Shown piece by piece: positions 43,976-53,415 of a stretch of 64,000 nucleotides of DNA. This DNA comes from Sphingobacterium alkalisoli. GTDB lineage: Bacteria > Bacteroidota > Bacteroidia > Sphingobacteriales > Sphingobacteriaceae. The notes under the pieces were generated by a model, which did not search any database, was not told the DNA's origin, and worked only from the letters and a program-made list of their open reading frames with translations. The DNA lies in NCBI RefSeq assembly GCF_005049105.1, contig NZ_SUKA01000009.1, positions 62,001 through 126,000 of the forward strand, in the 5' to 3' direction. The position numbers were made by a program, and so were the translations under genes. The stretch's first letter is position 1; each line of letters starts with the position of its first letter.

Positions 43976-44743
43976 TTATGGCCTGATTAAAGATAGGCCA
44001 CCATCCATTAAAACAGTGGCGCCAGTCATGTGTTTATTGTTTTCAGATGTAATCCAAAGTACCTGCCTCGCAATATCCTCTACCTCTATAATTTCCCCCA
44101 ATGGGACAGCTGCCTTCGCAGACTGTTGACTCGCTGGAGATTTTTCCCACACAGCTTTACTCAAACCCGCATTTACATATCCGGGCGCTACCTCGTTGAT
44201 ACGTATTCCGAATGGAGCAAACTCCAATGCCATACTTTGGCAAAGCATACGTACAGCTGCCTTCGACACACTATAAGCAGGCAAATGAGCATGGACTGCA
44301 TGAGCAGCCCAACTTCCTAAAAACACGATATTTCCTTTTATCAAACTCTCCTTAAAAACCTTTGCAGAAGCGCTAGCTAAAAAAAAGGCCCCATCTACAT
44401 TAACCCGTTGTTCCAATTGCCATTCATCAAAGCTTAAATCGATGAAGTTTTTCAAAGTCACTTGCGCAGCATTCACTATCGAAATGTCAATCCTCCCATA
44501 CTTGGTTGCTAAACCCTGCACCCAGCCCTGAACTGCAATACCATCGGTCACATCTATCGATTGGTAATTCAACCTATCTACATAAAATGAAAAATCCTGC
44601 AACTTAGTGATAGCTTGTTCTGCTGTCAATCGGTCAGATAATGCCACGACAGCGCCATTGTCTAAATAGGCTCGAGCTATCGCCAGAGCTATATCTCCCA
44701 GTCCTCCACTGATGAGAACAATCTTTCCTTTGTATTCTTGCAT
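43976..44743 (-). CDS. SDR-family oxidoreductase
   Basis: A 255-residue short-chain dehydrogenase/reductase. The ATG at 44743 is chosen; the frame two codons longer starts with GTG. The cofactor loop reads ISGGLGDIALAIA instead of TGxxxGIG. Ser in IVFLGSWAAH, Tyr and Lys in AYSVSKAAV complete the catalytic triad. IRINEVAPGYVNAG and the terminal TGATVLMDGGL are typical. It would oxidise or reduce a sugar-acid intermediate with NAD(P). It lies between the enolase-superfamily dehydratase and the ceramidase-like gene in the operon. Confidence 0.9.
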   Translation of the reverse strand: MQEYKGKIVLISGGLGDIALAIARAYLDNGAVVALSDRLTAEQAITKLQDFSFYVDRLNYQSIDVTDGIAVQGWVQGLATKYGRIDISIVNAAQVTLKNFIDLSFDEWQLEQRVNVDGAFFLASASAKVFKESLIKGNIVFLGSWAAHAVHAHLPAYSVSKAAVRMLCQSMALEFAPFGIRINEVAPGYVNAGLSKAVWEKSPASQQSAKAAVPLGEIIEVEDIARQVLWITSENNKHMTGATVLMDGGLSLIRP

Positions 44744-44758
44744 ATTCACTACTTATTC

Positions 44759-45937
44759 CTACCAATCTCCTACACTACCATCTTTATAGAATGTACGTTG
44801 CAGAACCTCCTGCTGAAAGGGATGTTTTTTAACCTCTTCTTCATTTATTTCAATACCCAACCCCGGTCTCGAGTTTGGCAATACAATTCTTCCTTTTTCC
44901 TGTACCGTAAAGCCTTCAGAAACGACATCATTGCGCCATTCCACATCCTTGTGAACACTTTCACAGATAATATATGAAGGCGTTGCAAATCCCAATTCTA
45001 TAGATGCAGCTGTACTAACAGGGCCCTGGGGATTGTGTGGAGCCATTGACACACGGTATGCATCAGCCAGCGCACCAATTTTTCTAGCCTCCGACAAGCC
45101 CCCGCAATGCGTAATATCAGGTTGAATTACACTTACAGCCCTCCTTTCAAGCATATCCCTAAAAGCATGCACCCCAATAAGACGCTCACCCGAAGCAATC
45201 GGCGTTTGAACAGCACGCTGAATCAATGCAATATCCTCCATTGTCTCTGGCCAACAGGGCTCTTCAAAGAAATATAAACTATAGGGTTCTAGTGCTTTTG
45301 CAAACATCATCCCCATACGAGGACTAGGTCTAGCATGGCAGTCAACCATAATATCAATATCATCCCCAACGGCATCACGCATCGCAGCAACACATGCCAC
45401 TGCATATTTGATCGGCTTTAACCCTTCTAAAGACATTGTTTCCGGAACAGCCATAGATTTAAACGCTGTAAACCCTTCATCAACCGCCTTCAAGGCTAAA
45501 TCACCAAAGCGCTTTGCATCACCTGGGGCAGTCTCATAAAAATCTTCCATTTTACCGCCACCCAAGTGACAATAAAGACGAATATAATCCCTCACACGAC
45601 CTCCCCACAACTCGTGACAAGGGACGCCATGTATTTTACCTACAATATCCCACAAAGCGATGTCAATACCACTAATCGCAGTACCTCTTACGATTCCATT
45701 GCCATGCCAAAAATGCTGCCTGTACATCATCTGCCACAGGTATTCTACTCTTCGGGGATCCTCGCCTACCAACAGTTGCGATATATCTTTAATTGCGCCA
45801 ACGACACTTTGCGTATGCCACTCCAAAGTTGCTTCACCCCACCCCCATAACCCAGGTTGATCGGTAACAACCTTTACAAAGATCCAGTTCCGCATCCTAG
45901 CATGGCAAACAAACGTTTCTATTGCTGTAATTTTCAT
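44759..45937 (-). CDS. enolase-superfamily sugar acid dehydratase (galactonate dehydratase-like)
   Basis: A 392-residue enzyme of the mandelate racemase/muconate lactonising group. It has the D-galactonate dehydratase pattern: VDCHARP (Asp metal ligand and catalytic His), YFFEEPCWPE (Glu ligand), IASGERLIG (Glu ligand), QPDITHCGG and MAPHNPQGPVS (second catalytic His). It would dehydrate an aldonate-type sugar acid to a 2-keto-3-deoxy acid, which the DapA-family aldolase encoded at 60666-61736 could cleave. Second gene of the operon after the aminotransferase gene. Confidence 0.9.
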   Translation of the reverse strand: MKITAIETFVCHARMRNWIFVKVVTDQPGLWGWGEATLEWHTQSVVGAIKDISQLLVGEDPRRVEYLWQMMYRQHFWHGNGIVRGTAISGIDIALWDIVGKIHGVPCHELWGGRVRDYIRLYCHLGGGKMEDFYETAPGDAKRFGDLALKAVDEGFTAFKSMAVPETMSLEGLKPIKYAVACVAAMRDAVGDDIDIMVDCHARPSPRMGMMFAKALEPYSLYFFEEPCWPETMEDIALIQRAVQTPIASGERLIGVHAFRDMLERRAVSVIQPDITHCGGLSEARKIGALADAYRVSMAPHNPQGPVSTAASIELGFATPSYIICESVHKDVEWRNDVVSEGFTVQEKGRIVLPNSRPGLGIEINEEEVKKHPFQQEVLQRTFYKDGSVGDW

Positions 45938-45990
45938 CCGTATATTTTTTTCCCTCTCAATATATAGTTATCTGATCATTATAGTAGAGG

Positions 45991-47313
45991 TTATAACAGT
46001 TTGACAACTTTTTCCGTCGCCTCCAACGTCATTTCAATATCTTCCAAACTATGCGCATAAGATATACTACCTTGTTTGATCGCAGCCGGAAAATTAAAAA
46101 TCCCATTTTCAATCAACAGTTTGCGATATTTAACATCTAAGGCGAAGTCATGGCTCGTCAATACATCATGATAATTAACCGGCGCATGATCCATAAAGTA
46201 CACACAAAAAGCTGACCCTTGTCTTGCCACATAGAAAGATCTTCCTAATTTAGAAAATATTTCCATATAACCTGATTCTAGCCTTGATCCCAATTTTTCA
46301 ACATGACCATATACATCATATTCCGCTGAACGTAGTTTTTTTAAGGTAGCTATGGCCGCCGCCGTAGTCAATGGAAAAGCATTATACGTTCCTGCAATCA
46401 TCACCCGATTTTCCTTCTCTGGATGAACAAAATAATCCATATACTTTTGCTTTCCGGCAATCACCCCCAGGGGATATCCATTGGCTATCGCCTTACCAAA
46501 AGTGGACAAATCTGGCACAACCCCACACAGAGACTGATATCCCCCCAACGCATGCCTAAACCCAGTTTTTACCTCATCAAAAATCAACAAGAAACCATTT
46601 TGATCGGCCAACGTGCGTAAACCTTGCAAATATCCCTCTTGAGGCTTAACCATACCTATATTTTGTAAAATAGGCTCCAAAAGAATACAGGCCACATCAT
46701 ACTTGCCGATTACATACTTAACGCTCTCGAGGTCATTGTAATTGATTATATGAACCAGATTACTGTGTTCTTTAGGCACGCCAGCACTCAACGAATCAAA
46801 AGGGTATTCACCTGGACTTGTATAAGGCCCCACATCATCCAATGTACTAATTACATTGCATGCCACGTCGTTGTGCCATCCATTGTATCCTCCCTGCATT
46901 ACAATGATATGACGTCTCTTCGTCACTGTTCGAGCTATGCGAATCGCATGATATGTTGCTTCCGAACCTGTTGTCGTAATTTGAAGCTTTTCGGCGTATG
47001 GTACAGATTCAATAAACAACTTAGCAAACTCTCCTTCTAGCGCTGTAGGACCTGCCCCCATCAATAAATGCTGATCTTTTAATGTTGCCTCTACAGCGGC
47101 ATTAACGTCATCATCATTATGCCCTAAGAATGAAGCTGCAAACCCAGCCTGATAATCGATATATCCGTTTCCATCAATATCAAACACTTTACTTCCCTTA
47201 CCTCTGACAAAACAAATATTGGGATCAGACTTTCTATTTAAAGAAACCACCCCTCCCGGAATCCATTGTTCATTTTCCCGCAATATACCAGCGGATTTTT
47301 CACGTTCTTGCAT
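45991..47313 (-). CDS. class III aminotransferase (glutamate-1-semialdehyde aminomutase family)
   Basis: A 440-residue PLP enzyme with GSEATYHAIRIARTVT, LIFDEVKTGFRHALGGYQ and the PLP lysine in STFGKAIANGYPLG. The haem-pathway GSA aminomutase is a relative, but the catabolic context argues for a transaminase or aminomutase acting on an amino sugar acid or keto acid. It is the first gene of the long minus-strand operon. The promoter region (47314-47454) has a minus-strand -7 box (47432-47439) overlapped by GntR-type palindromes. Confidence 0.85.
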   Translation of the reverse strand: MQEREKSAGILRENEQWIPGGVVSLNRKSDPNICFVRGKGSKVFDIDGNGYIDYQAGFAASFLGHNDDDVNAAVEATLKDQHLLMGAGPTALEGEFAKLFIESVPYAEKLQITTTGSEATYHAIRIARTVTKRRHIIVMQGGYNGWHNDVACNVISTLDDVGPYTSPGEYPFDSLSAGVPKEHSNLVHIINYNDLESVKYVIGKYDVACILLEPILQNIGMVKPQEGYLQGLRTLADQNGFLLIFDEVKTGFRHALGGYQSLCGVVPDLSTFGKAIANGYPLGVIAGKQKYMDYFVHPEKENRVMIAGTYNAFPLTTAAAIATLKKLRSAEYDVYGHVEKLGSRLESGYMEIFSKLGRSFYVARQGSAFCVYFMDHAPVNYHDVLTSHDFALDVKYRKLLIENGIFNFPAAIKQGSISYAHSLEDIEMTLEATEKVVKLL

Positions 47314-47397
47314 TTTTATAAACTTTATATATGTATTAACTTAAAGAGAATCACCGTTAGCAGTCCATTAGACTGATTACTTATTTTATCAATTTAT

Positions 47398-47428
47398 GTA
47401 TACTAATATAAATACTTTTTGTATACAT
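47398..47428. promoter_or_regulatory. two GntR-type GTATAC boxes in divergent promoter
   Basis: GTATAC occurs at 47398-47403 (ATGTATACTA) and at 47421-47426 (TTGTATACAT), 23 bases apart, between the divergent aminotransferase operon and the SMP-30 gene. A minus-strand -7 box (TATATTTG, 47432-47439) is adjacent, so a bound repressor would cover the start of transcription. Confidence 0.6.
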
Positions 47429-47454
47429 TTACAAATATAATTCAATATTCTTAT

Positions 47455-48255
47455 ATGATTAACGTACTTTTAGATAACATTGCCTTTCCTGAAGGCCCTG
47501 CGTTTGACAAAAATGGCAGAATTTGGCTAGTTGAAAAAGAAGCAGGAAACCTCATCTCTATTGACTCCGAAGGGATTAAAAGATACCAAACAAATGGCAA
47601 TCCCAATGGAATAGCAATAGATAAGAACAATTTAATCTGGTTTTGTGACGCAAAACAAAACAGCATTAGAACATTTAATCAGTCCACGGAACGCATCGAA
47701 ACAATCGTATCCTCCATAGACAACATGCCGCTTAAAATGCCCAATGACCTTGCTTTTGATGAGCACGAAAACTTAATTTTCACCTGTCCCGGAGATACAC
47801 TAACAGATGGAACGGGATATGTGTGCTGTCTAACCAACACAAAAAAACTCCTCATTATTAAACACAATATGTTTTATCCTAACGGGCTAGCCTTTTCAAA
47901 AGATTTTAACTCCTTATATATTGCGGAGACAGGCACACATATAATCTGGAAATTTAAATGGAATGCGCTACAACATATTTTATCTGAAGGCATACAATGG
48001 ATTAATGTCGGCGGTCCTATAGGGCCCGACGGAATAGCTTTTGACGCAGATGACAATTTATATATCGCACTATATGGCGGAGCATCCGTAAAAAAAGTGG
48101 ATCAATATGGCCAAATAATGGAGGAGATTCTATTACCTGGAAAAAATGCAACAAATTGTGCTATTGACCCTACGGGAAAGATGGGGATTATCATAACCGA
48201 AGCCGAGCAAGGAACGTTATTACAAAAGAAAATCAACACAAAAGGGGTATTGTAA
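47455..48255 (+). CDS. SMP-30/gluconolactonase-family lactonase
   Basis: A 266-residue six-bladed propeller from the ATG at 47455 (MINVLLDN); the in-frame ATG 36 bases upstream adds no family sequence. Metal ligands typical of SMP-30 are present: Glu in AFPEGPAFD, Asn in YPNGLAFS and Asp in GPDGIAFDADDNLYIALYGG. It hydrolyses sugar lactones to aldonic acids, which fits between the PQQ dehydrogenase (lactone former) and the enolase-superfamily dehydratase of this locus. No signal peptide is seen. Its stop lies within a strong terminator stem. Confidence 0.88.
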   Translation: MINVLLDNIAFPEGPAFDKNGRIWLVEKEAGNLISIDSEGIKRYQTNGNPNGIAIDKNNLIWFCDAKQNSIRTFNQSTERIETIVSSIDNMPLKMPNDLAFDEHENLIFTCPGDTLTDGTGYVCCLTNTKKLLIIKHNMFYPNGLAFSKDFNSLYIAETGTHIIWKFKWNALQHILSEGIQWINVGGPIGPDGIAFDADDNLYIALYGGASVKKVDQYGQIMEEILLPGKNATNCAIDPTGKMGIIITEAEQGTLLQKKINTKGVL

Positions 48256-48273
48256 TGCTACAATACCCCTTTT
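48240..48273. terminator. strong terminator overlapping SMP-30 stop
   Basis: A 15-bp perfect stem (48240-48254 with 48259-48273) around the ATGC loop includes the TAA stop of the lactonase gene and continues GTGTTTT on the plus strand. It separates it from the convergent gntR gene. Confidence 0.85.
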
Positions 48274-48294
48274 GTGTTTTATCATTCCGCCAAA

Positions 48295-48933
48295 TTACAC
48301 CAACTCTAAAGCAGCCTGTGCTCCTCTATTCAAGTGTTTGGTCAACATATCGAACGCTATTTTCCAGTTGTTTTCCTTTAATGCCTCAACAATCTTTCTA
48401 TGCTCACGATCCGTATCTGCATAATCTTCCATATGACTCATAGCGGCCCCTAATTTCATGTGAAACAAGGGAATATTACTGTTTTTATAAATAACTATAA
48501 GCCTCTGATTTTCTGTAGATTCTATGATTTTCTCATGAAATCTCACGTCAGCTTCACAAGCACCGCCATAGTAACCTTTAGCAACCATATCGCTAAAGTC
48601 ATCACAAATCAACTCTAATTCAGCAATAACGGCCAAATTTTTCTTTTCAAACAAAATCTTTAAAGCCCCAACCTCCAACAACTCGCGCAACTCCCTGATA
48701 TCTTGAATATCCCCAATAGTCATTCCTTTCACAAAGCAGCCGCCCTTTTCACCGAATTCCACCAGATTCTCTCCAGCCAATCGCATAAATGCTTCTCGAA
48801 CCGCGACACGACTTACGCTCAACTTGTCCGCCCAATTACTCTCTACCAACCTCGCGCCACCGACCAATTGATTAGACAATATCTTTTTTCGCACCTCTAA
48901 ATAAACTTTATATGCTAGCGAATCTTCCTTCAT
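48295..48933 (-). CDS. GntR-family (FadR/FCD) transcriptional regulator
   Basis: A 212-residue protein with an N-terminal winged helix (about 5-72: LVGGARLVESNWADKLSVSRVAVREAFMRLAGENLVEF) and a C-terminal FCD ligand domain (IRELRELLEVGALKIL; Asp in EADVRFHEKII; His in REHRKIVEALKENN). The FCD domain binds small organic acids, often sugar acids, through a metal. It is the only regulator in the 38.8-62 kb catabolic locus. A GTATAC palindrome abuts its start codon and overlaps its predicted transcription start, so it should repress itself as well as the locus. Confidence 0.92.
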   Translation of the reverse strand: MKEDSLAYKVYLEVRKKILSNQLVGGARLVESNWADKLSVSRVAVREAFMRLAGENLVEFGEKGGCFVKGMTIGDIQDIRELRELLEVGALKILFEKKNLAVIAELELICDDFSDMVAKGYYGGACEADVRFHEKIIESTENQRLIVIYKNSNIPLFHMKLGAAMSHMEDYADTDREHRKIVEALKENNWKIAFDMLTKHLNRGAQAALELV

Positions 48934-48958
48934 TTTGTATACATTTCTGACAAAAATA
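48933..48958 (-). promoter_or_regulatory. gntR promoter with GTATAC operator
   Basis: Minus-strand TATTTTTG (48951-48958) is a -7 box. TTTTGTATACATTT (48933-48946) lies between it and the ATG, covering the predicted start of transcription, so autoregulation is likely. Confidence 0.6.
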
Positions 48959-49019
48959 CAATAATTGCGTTAGAAATTATACTTTATATTCGTTCTCACT
49001 TACGGCTCCCTTCGACAAC

Positions 49020-51728
49020 TTAATAAACACGCTGGGGCTTCAAAACCAATTCGCCCTTTTTTCCTTCAAAAAACATGACATTACGATCTTTCAAAACAGA
49101 AATATTTTCACTAAGCTCCGATCCTTTTGTGTACAAATTCCAAAATCCTTCCTTTACCCCCGCTATGATCACATCGTACCGTTTATCGGCTGGAATCTGC
49201 ACGATAATTTCTTCATTCAACAACTGTCTTGGCTTTGACAACACGATTACTTTATCACCGATCACAAAATAACCATAATGACCTTTATCTATGTACTTCT
49301 CCTGCAGTTTCGCTCTACCATCTTCTACCATCTGGAAAACGGTTACAAACTCCTTTTCAGCACTTTTTTCTTTAGATGAAATCAAGATCCGACTTCCTTT
49401 AGCCTCTGGCCACGGTGACTTGACCGTATACATATCACCAAATACAAATGTAGAAGAATCTCCACTCCACACCGTCAACTCTCGATCGGTTAGAGCAGGC
49501 TTCAACATGTTCACATAAGTTTGTCCTGATTTCCCATCAAATGAAGACGTCAAAACCATGTCATCACCTTTGTAGACTGGTTTATGCAATGTATTTATCT
49601 GCCAAAAATTCTCAAAGCCGGAATCCTGAGCAAGCAGATCGTCCCAGAGAACAATAAAAGCAGGTACATCTTCCAACCCCGTATTTACAAACAAAAAACT
49701 TTTGGAATATGCACTAACCTTAGCGGAATAGGCTGCCGATAAATCTACATTAAAATAACTAAATTTTGGTTTTAGCGCATCAGGTCCATACGTTGACGAA
49801 CGCACAAAACCAGTATGAAACCAAGGATCATTCAAGACCTCGTATACCGTTTTAGGAAAACGTTGACTAAACCTTGTTCCGCCATCATTTGTTTTTGTCC
49901 TAAACAACAATGGCTCCCTTGGATCCCGAAGCAACATCATACTATGTGATACCGATCTCTTGTTAAAATTAAAATCATAAGGTGAACCATAAGACAAGTA
50001 CAGCCCTAAATCGCCGACCACATTTCCATGATGATAGATTTGCAAAGCACCAGCATCAGCGTGTTGATGATTTCCAAAATGATAGCCCCCACCTTTGATT
50101 TCAGCTATCACATCAGAACTATTCCTGACTTCCTCCCAGCCTGTACGAGCTACCATAGCGCCAAGTACGGTACCAAAATCCTTCGTCAACGGAAGTTGAT
50201 CTAAATGATAATCCGGTTTTAAATTTGGATCATTTAACATCAGGAACAGAACCGGATTATTGGGCAAACCGCCCTGTTTCATAAATTCTCCCTTAATAAG
50301 TCGGTCTCCAGAGAAAGCATAACATAGCAACATGGTTTGCGGATTTTTCCAGTAAAACTCATCACTACCAGAATATTTCACATTAAACATGTCTCCATCT
50401 CTCAGCATCTTCCCATCAGGAGTTCGCATATATAACCAGTAGTCTGACATATTTTTAATGTTATCATCAAACACGGAATAACCTAACATCCTATAATACA
50501 ACCATACAGCATGCATCTCCCAGCCAAATCTGTACCCCCCGTAATCGATACCTTGATTGTGTCTTGGTGATTGATACTCAAACTTGCGCATGGGCACCAG
50601 TTGCTCCAAAATGGTATAAGAAACGTACTTATAAGGTTCCGGATCCTCATCATATATCGCCAAGCTCCATGACAACATATCTCTACAGATCTGCGCTTCA
50701 TTACCATGCCCATTAATAATGCTTTCTAAACCATAAAAAGGAGGCCAGCCAATTTCCATATCCCTGACCAGACGCTTCAAATCTTTTCTAAACCTACTTT
50801 TCAAACCAGTATCAATCAGTTCATAACACCAGTCATAGACCAGTGCCCCTGTATAAATTGCCCTTCCTAATTCACGTGTAATATCACCATATGAAACATT
50901 ACCAAACTCCAAGGCAGATAAATATTTAGCCGTCAGACCGACCACCTCCTTCCCAACCTTCTCATCCTTGGTCATTAAGTAGTAAAATGCTTTTTTCTCA
51001 ATAATTCCTTCTAAGTGTTCATCATAAAACATCTCGCTATCGGCATCAATATCCAACGCATAAGGCTGTACAGCGACGTCACAAACAGCTTTCCAGGCTT
51101 GCTTATGTTCAGCGGCATTTAACCTTGATTTAATTATCGGATAAGTTTCCTGATTCATCCACAGTCGCGGATGAACATCGGATGGAACCACAGATGGTTT
51201 ATATACTTCAGCTTCAGCAGGAGCTACAGGAGGCAAGTAGGGCTTCAAAGTGATTGTATAAAAAATCAAATTTTTTGGTAACCAAATTTTTAAACTTTCC
51301 TGTGCATTTATTTCAAACTTTCCTAACTCCTGCTTTCCTCCTCTGTGATTATCAAACACAATACGTTTTGTAGGTCGTTGATCGCCTATCTTAAAAGTAG
51401 CAAATAACGTTAAGCGACCAGTCTGATCATTCCTTTTTAAAGCCTCCGCATCTACAACCGAAGTCTCCGCCTCCAAGACGTACCAACCACTTTCAGGAAC
51501 CTTTAACCTAACTTCGACATCGGCATTCCGAAACATATGTGCCGATTCAACATTACTACGTAAAAGTACACCAACCCCCTTCTCTTCCCCCTTTACCGAT
51601 CTAGTTGTTATATTTTTTTTATTCAATACCCCCTTATGAAGACGGAAAACCGACGAATAATGCTGCTGTGCAAAAGACGTAAAGATGGAAAATAAAAAAG
51701 CAAACAAGAACAAGTAACGTTTAACCAT
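49020..51728 (-). CDS. secreted heparinase II/III-family polysaccharide lyase (HepB/PL21-like)
   Basis: A 902-residue protein from the ATG at 51728; the longer frame begins with TTG. The signal peptide ends at TSFAQ (about residue 20). An N-terminal beta domain (to about 165) precedes an alpha/alpha barrel and a C-terminal beta sandwich. Residues matching Pedobacter heparinus heparinase II are in order: His341 and Glu344 (INGHGNEAQ), Tyr396 (GIDYGGYRFGWEMH), 55 residues after the His as in HepII (202/257), and a His in GNHQHADAG. HepII cleaves heparin and heparan sulphate by beta-elimination. A related uronate-containing polymer is also possible. It is encoded just downstream of SusC/SusD. 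Confidence 0.85.
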   Translation of the reverse strand: MVKRYLFLFAFLFSIFTSFAQQHYSSVFRLHKGVLNKKNITTRSVKGEEKGVGVLLRSNVESAHMFRNADVEVRLKVPESGWYVLEAETSVVDAEALKRNDQTGRLTLFATFKIGDQRPTKRIVFDNHRGGKQELGKFEINAQESLKIWLPKNLIFYTITLKPYLPPVAPAEAEVYKPSVVPSDVHPRLWMNQETYPIIKSRLNAAEHKQAWKAVCDVAVQPYALDIDADSEMFYDEHLEGIIEKKAFYYLMTKDEKVGKEVVGLTAKYLSALEFGNVSYGDITRELGRAIYTGALVYDWCYELIDTGLKSRFRKDLKRLVRDMEIGWPPFYGLESIINGHGNEAQICRDMLSWSLAIYDEDPEPYKYVSYTILEQLVPMRKFEYQSPRHNQGIDYGGYRFGWEMHAVWLYYRMLGYSVFDDNIKNMSDYWLYMRTPDGKMLRDGDMFNVKYSGSDEFYWKNPQTMLLCYAFSGDRLIKGEFMKQGGLPNNPVLFLMLNDPNLKPDYHLDQLPLTKDFGTVLGAMVARTGWEEVRNSSDVIAEIKGGGYHFGNHQHADAGALQIYHHGNVVGDLGLYLSYGSPYDFNFNKRSVSHSMMLLRDPREPLLFRTKTNDGGTRFSQRFPKTVYEVLNDPWFHTGFVRSSTYGPDALKPKFSYFNVDLSAAYSAKVSAYSKSFLFVNTGLEDVPAFIVLWDDLLAQDSGFENFWQINTLHKPVYKGDDMVLTSSFDGKSGQTYVNMLKPALTDRELTVWSGDSSTFVFGDMYTVKSPWPEAKGSRILISSKEKSAEKEFVTVFQMVEDGRAKLQEKYIDKGHYGYFVIGDKVIVLSKPRQLLNEEIIVQIPADKRYDVIIAGVKEGFWNLYTKGSELSENISVLKDRNVMFFEGKKGELVLKPQRVY

Positions 51729-51760
51729 TGCGTAAGTAATAATTTTAATCAAAAAAAATC

Positions 51761-51766
51761 GTATAC
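51761..51766. promoter_or_regulatory. GTATAC box between SusD and lyase genes
   Basis: ATCGTATACATAT lies in the 59-base gap between the SusD stop and the lyase ATG, 33 bases upstream of that ATG. It shares the core of the other GntR-type boxes but is less symmetric, and could mark an internal promoter. Confidence 0.4.
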
Positions 51767-51787
51767 ATATATTAAACCGGGAATAAG

Positions 51788-53404
51788 CTATTCCCAGTCT
51801 GGATTTTGTGTTAATAATGGGTTAAGTTCTCTTTCTGATTGCGGTATTGGCCACAAATAGTAATGATCAGGAAACCCTCTTTGTCGAATGTTCACTCCCG
51901 TAAATTCCGTCATCCAGACACCATCTACCACATCTTGAGCAATTCTCCAACGGCGAATATCCGAATAACGCTGTCCCTCACCACACAACTCCACCATACG
52001 CTCATGCCTTATCCGTTCTCTCATTTCATCTTTGCTTAGCCCTTCAGGAAGACCGGGCATGTCTGCCCGCGATCTTACAGCATCAATGGCATTATATACC
52101 CTTTGGTCCGGAGCACCCAATGCTTCATTCTGTGCTTCTGCATACATCAACATTACATCTGCCAACCTAATTAACGGAAAATTAATTGGCATGTTATCTT
52201 GTAATGTATAAACCGACCCCGTCTCTACAAACTTACGCCATGCATAGCTTCCATTTGCCCATACAGGTGTATAAGCCAAAGGGTCCGTAGTTATCACAGG
52301 GAAACGATAAAGATACTCAAGTCCATCTTGCCCTACAAAAGTGGACCATGGAACTACAACAGCTTGATGCATCCTAGGATCCCTGTCTTCAAACAGCCTT
52401 CTTACCGAAGCCTCATCTCTCCAATCCGCTACGTTATTGGGATCAAACACAGTACCATTTGCATTCGTGAAATTATCAAAATCAAAAGGAGTACCATCTT
52501 TCATTTCGTAAGCATTCACTAGCTTAGGTGTGGGACGCGTACGTTGCGAACCGGTTGTCGATCCACGTGCATTACCATAATTACGGTCTGTTGCAATACC
52601 ATACCCTTGAACAGCAACATATTGAACATCGAAAATAATCTCACTACTATTATTACCTGCCGCCCTAAATAATGTATAAAAATCCCCTAGCAATTGACGG
52701 TCGCTATTTTCCATCAGTTCTTTAAAATCTGCCGCGGCTTTACCATACTCTTTTGCCCACAAATGAGCCTTTCCCCGCATAGCCAATGCAGCCCATTTTG
52801 TAGCCCTTCCTTTATCAGATTGACCGTACGAATCTGGGAGCAATGCATAAGCGTCTGTCATATCATCCACAATAAACTGGTAAACCTCTTGATCTGTAGC
52901 TCTCGCTTTATACGCCTCATCAACATTCATTGCCTGCTCATACAATGGTACAGCCCCAAAATAATCCCACAATTTAAAATAGTAATAACCTCTAAAAAAT
53001 TTCGCCTCACCCAATGTACGATCCTTTACATCATCGCTCATCTGAATATCTGGCACATATTTCAATAGGGTATTAGCCCTATAGATGCCTTTATAAAAAA
53101 TACCCCAAGAATTAGAATATAGGCTCGCATTTGCGGGAAACAAACCTGTAGTCAATCCTGTCGCCCAAGACTGATAGGAAATATCAGTAAAATCATCCAT
53201 CATGCCGTACATGACAATGCTATTGGTAAATTCACGATTGACCTCGTACAACGCATTTGCCCCCATTACAGCATCTTGCTCCGATTTCCAAAAATCACCT
53301 TCCGATAATCCCACTAAAGAATTTCTATCCAGAAAATCGCTGCAAGACCCTAATAAATATATCGAAAACGTATATAATATGACCCTTTTTATCTTATTAA
53401 TCAT
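51788..53404 (-). CDS. SusD/RagB-family outer-membrane glycan-binding lipoprotein
   Basis: A 538-residue lipoprotein from the ATG at 53404; the frame 14 codons longer overlaps SusC and lacks signal-peptide character. The lipobox is LLGSC (Cys20), followed by SDFLDRNSLVGLSEGDFWKSEQDAVMGANALYEVNREF, the usual SusD N-terminus. It contains TPR helices (LGEAKFFRGYYYFKLWDYFGAVPLYE) and ends RGFPDHYYLWPIPQSERELNPLLTQNPDW, the standard SusD C-terminal motif. It binds the polymer at the cell surface for the SusC barrel. The lyase gene follows within 60 bases. Confidence 0.95.
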   Translation of the reverse strand: MINKIKRVILYTFSIYLLGSCSDFLDRNSLVGLSEGDFWKSEQDAVMGANALYEVNREFTNSIVMYGMMDDFTDISYQSWATGLTTGLFPANASLYSNSWGIFYKGIYRANTLLKYVPDIQMSDDVKDRTLGEAKFFRGYYYFKLWDYFGAVPLYEQAMNVDEAYKARATDQEVYQFIVDDMTDAYALLPDSYGQSDKGRATKWAALAMRGKAHLWAKEYGKAAADFKELMENSDRQLLGDFYTLFRAAGNNSSEIIFDVQYVAVQGYGIATDRNYGNARGSTTGSQRTRPTPKLVNAYEMKDGTPFDFDNFTNANGTVFDPNNVADWRDEASVRRLFEDRDPRMHQAVVVPWSTFVGQDGLEYLYRFPVITTDPLAYTPVWANGSYAWRKFVETGSVYTLQDNMPINFPLIRLADVMLMYAEAQNEALGAPDQRVYNAIDAVRSRADMPGLPEGLSKDEMRERIRHERMVELCGEGQRYSDIRRWRIAQDVVDGVWMTEFTGVNIRQRGFPDHYYLWPIPQSERELNPLLTQNPDWE

Positions 53405-53415
53405 GGCTTTTCTTT

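Noticed and set aside
45991..47313. hemL (haem-pathway glutamate-1-semialdehyde aminomutase)
   Set aside because: It is in the same family, but the gene leads a sugar-acid catabolic operon under a GntR box, so the haem role was not assigned.
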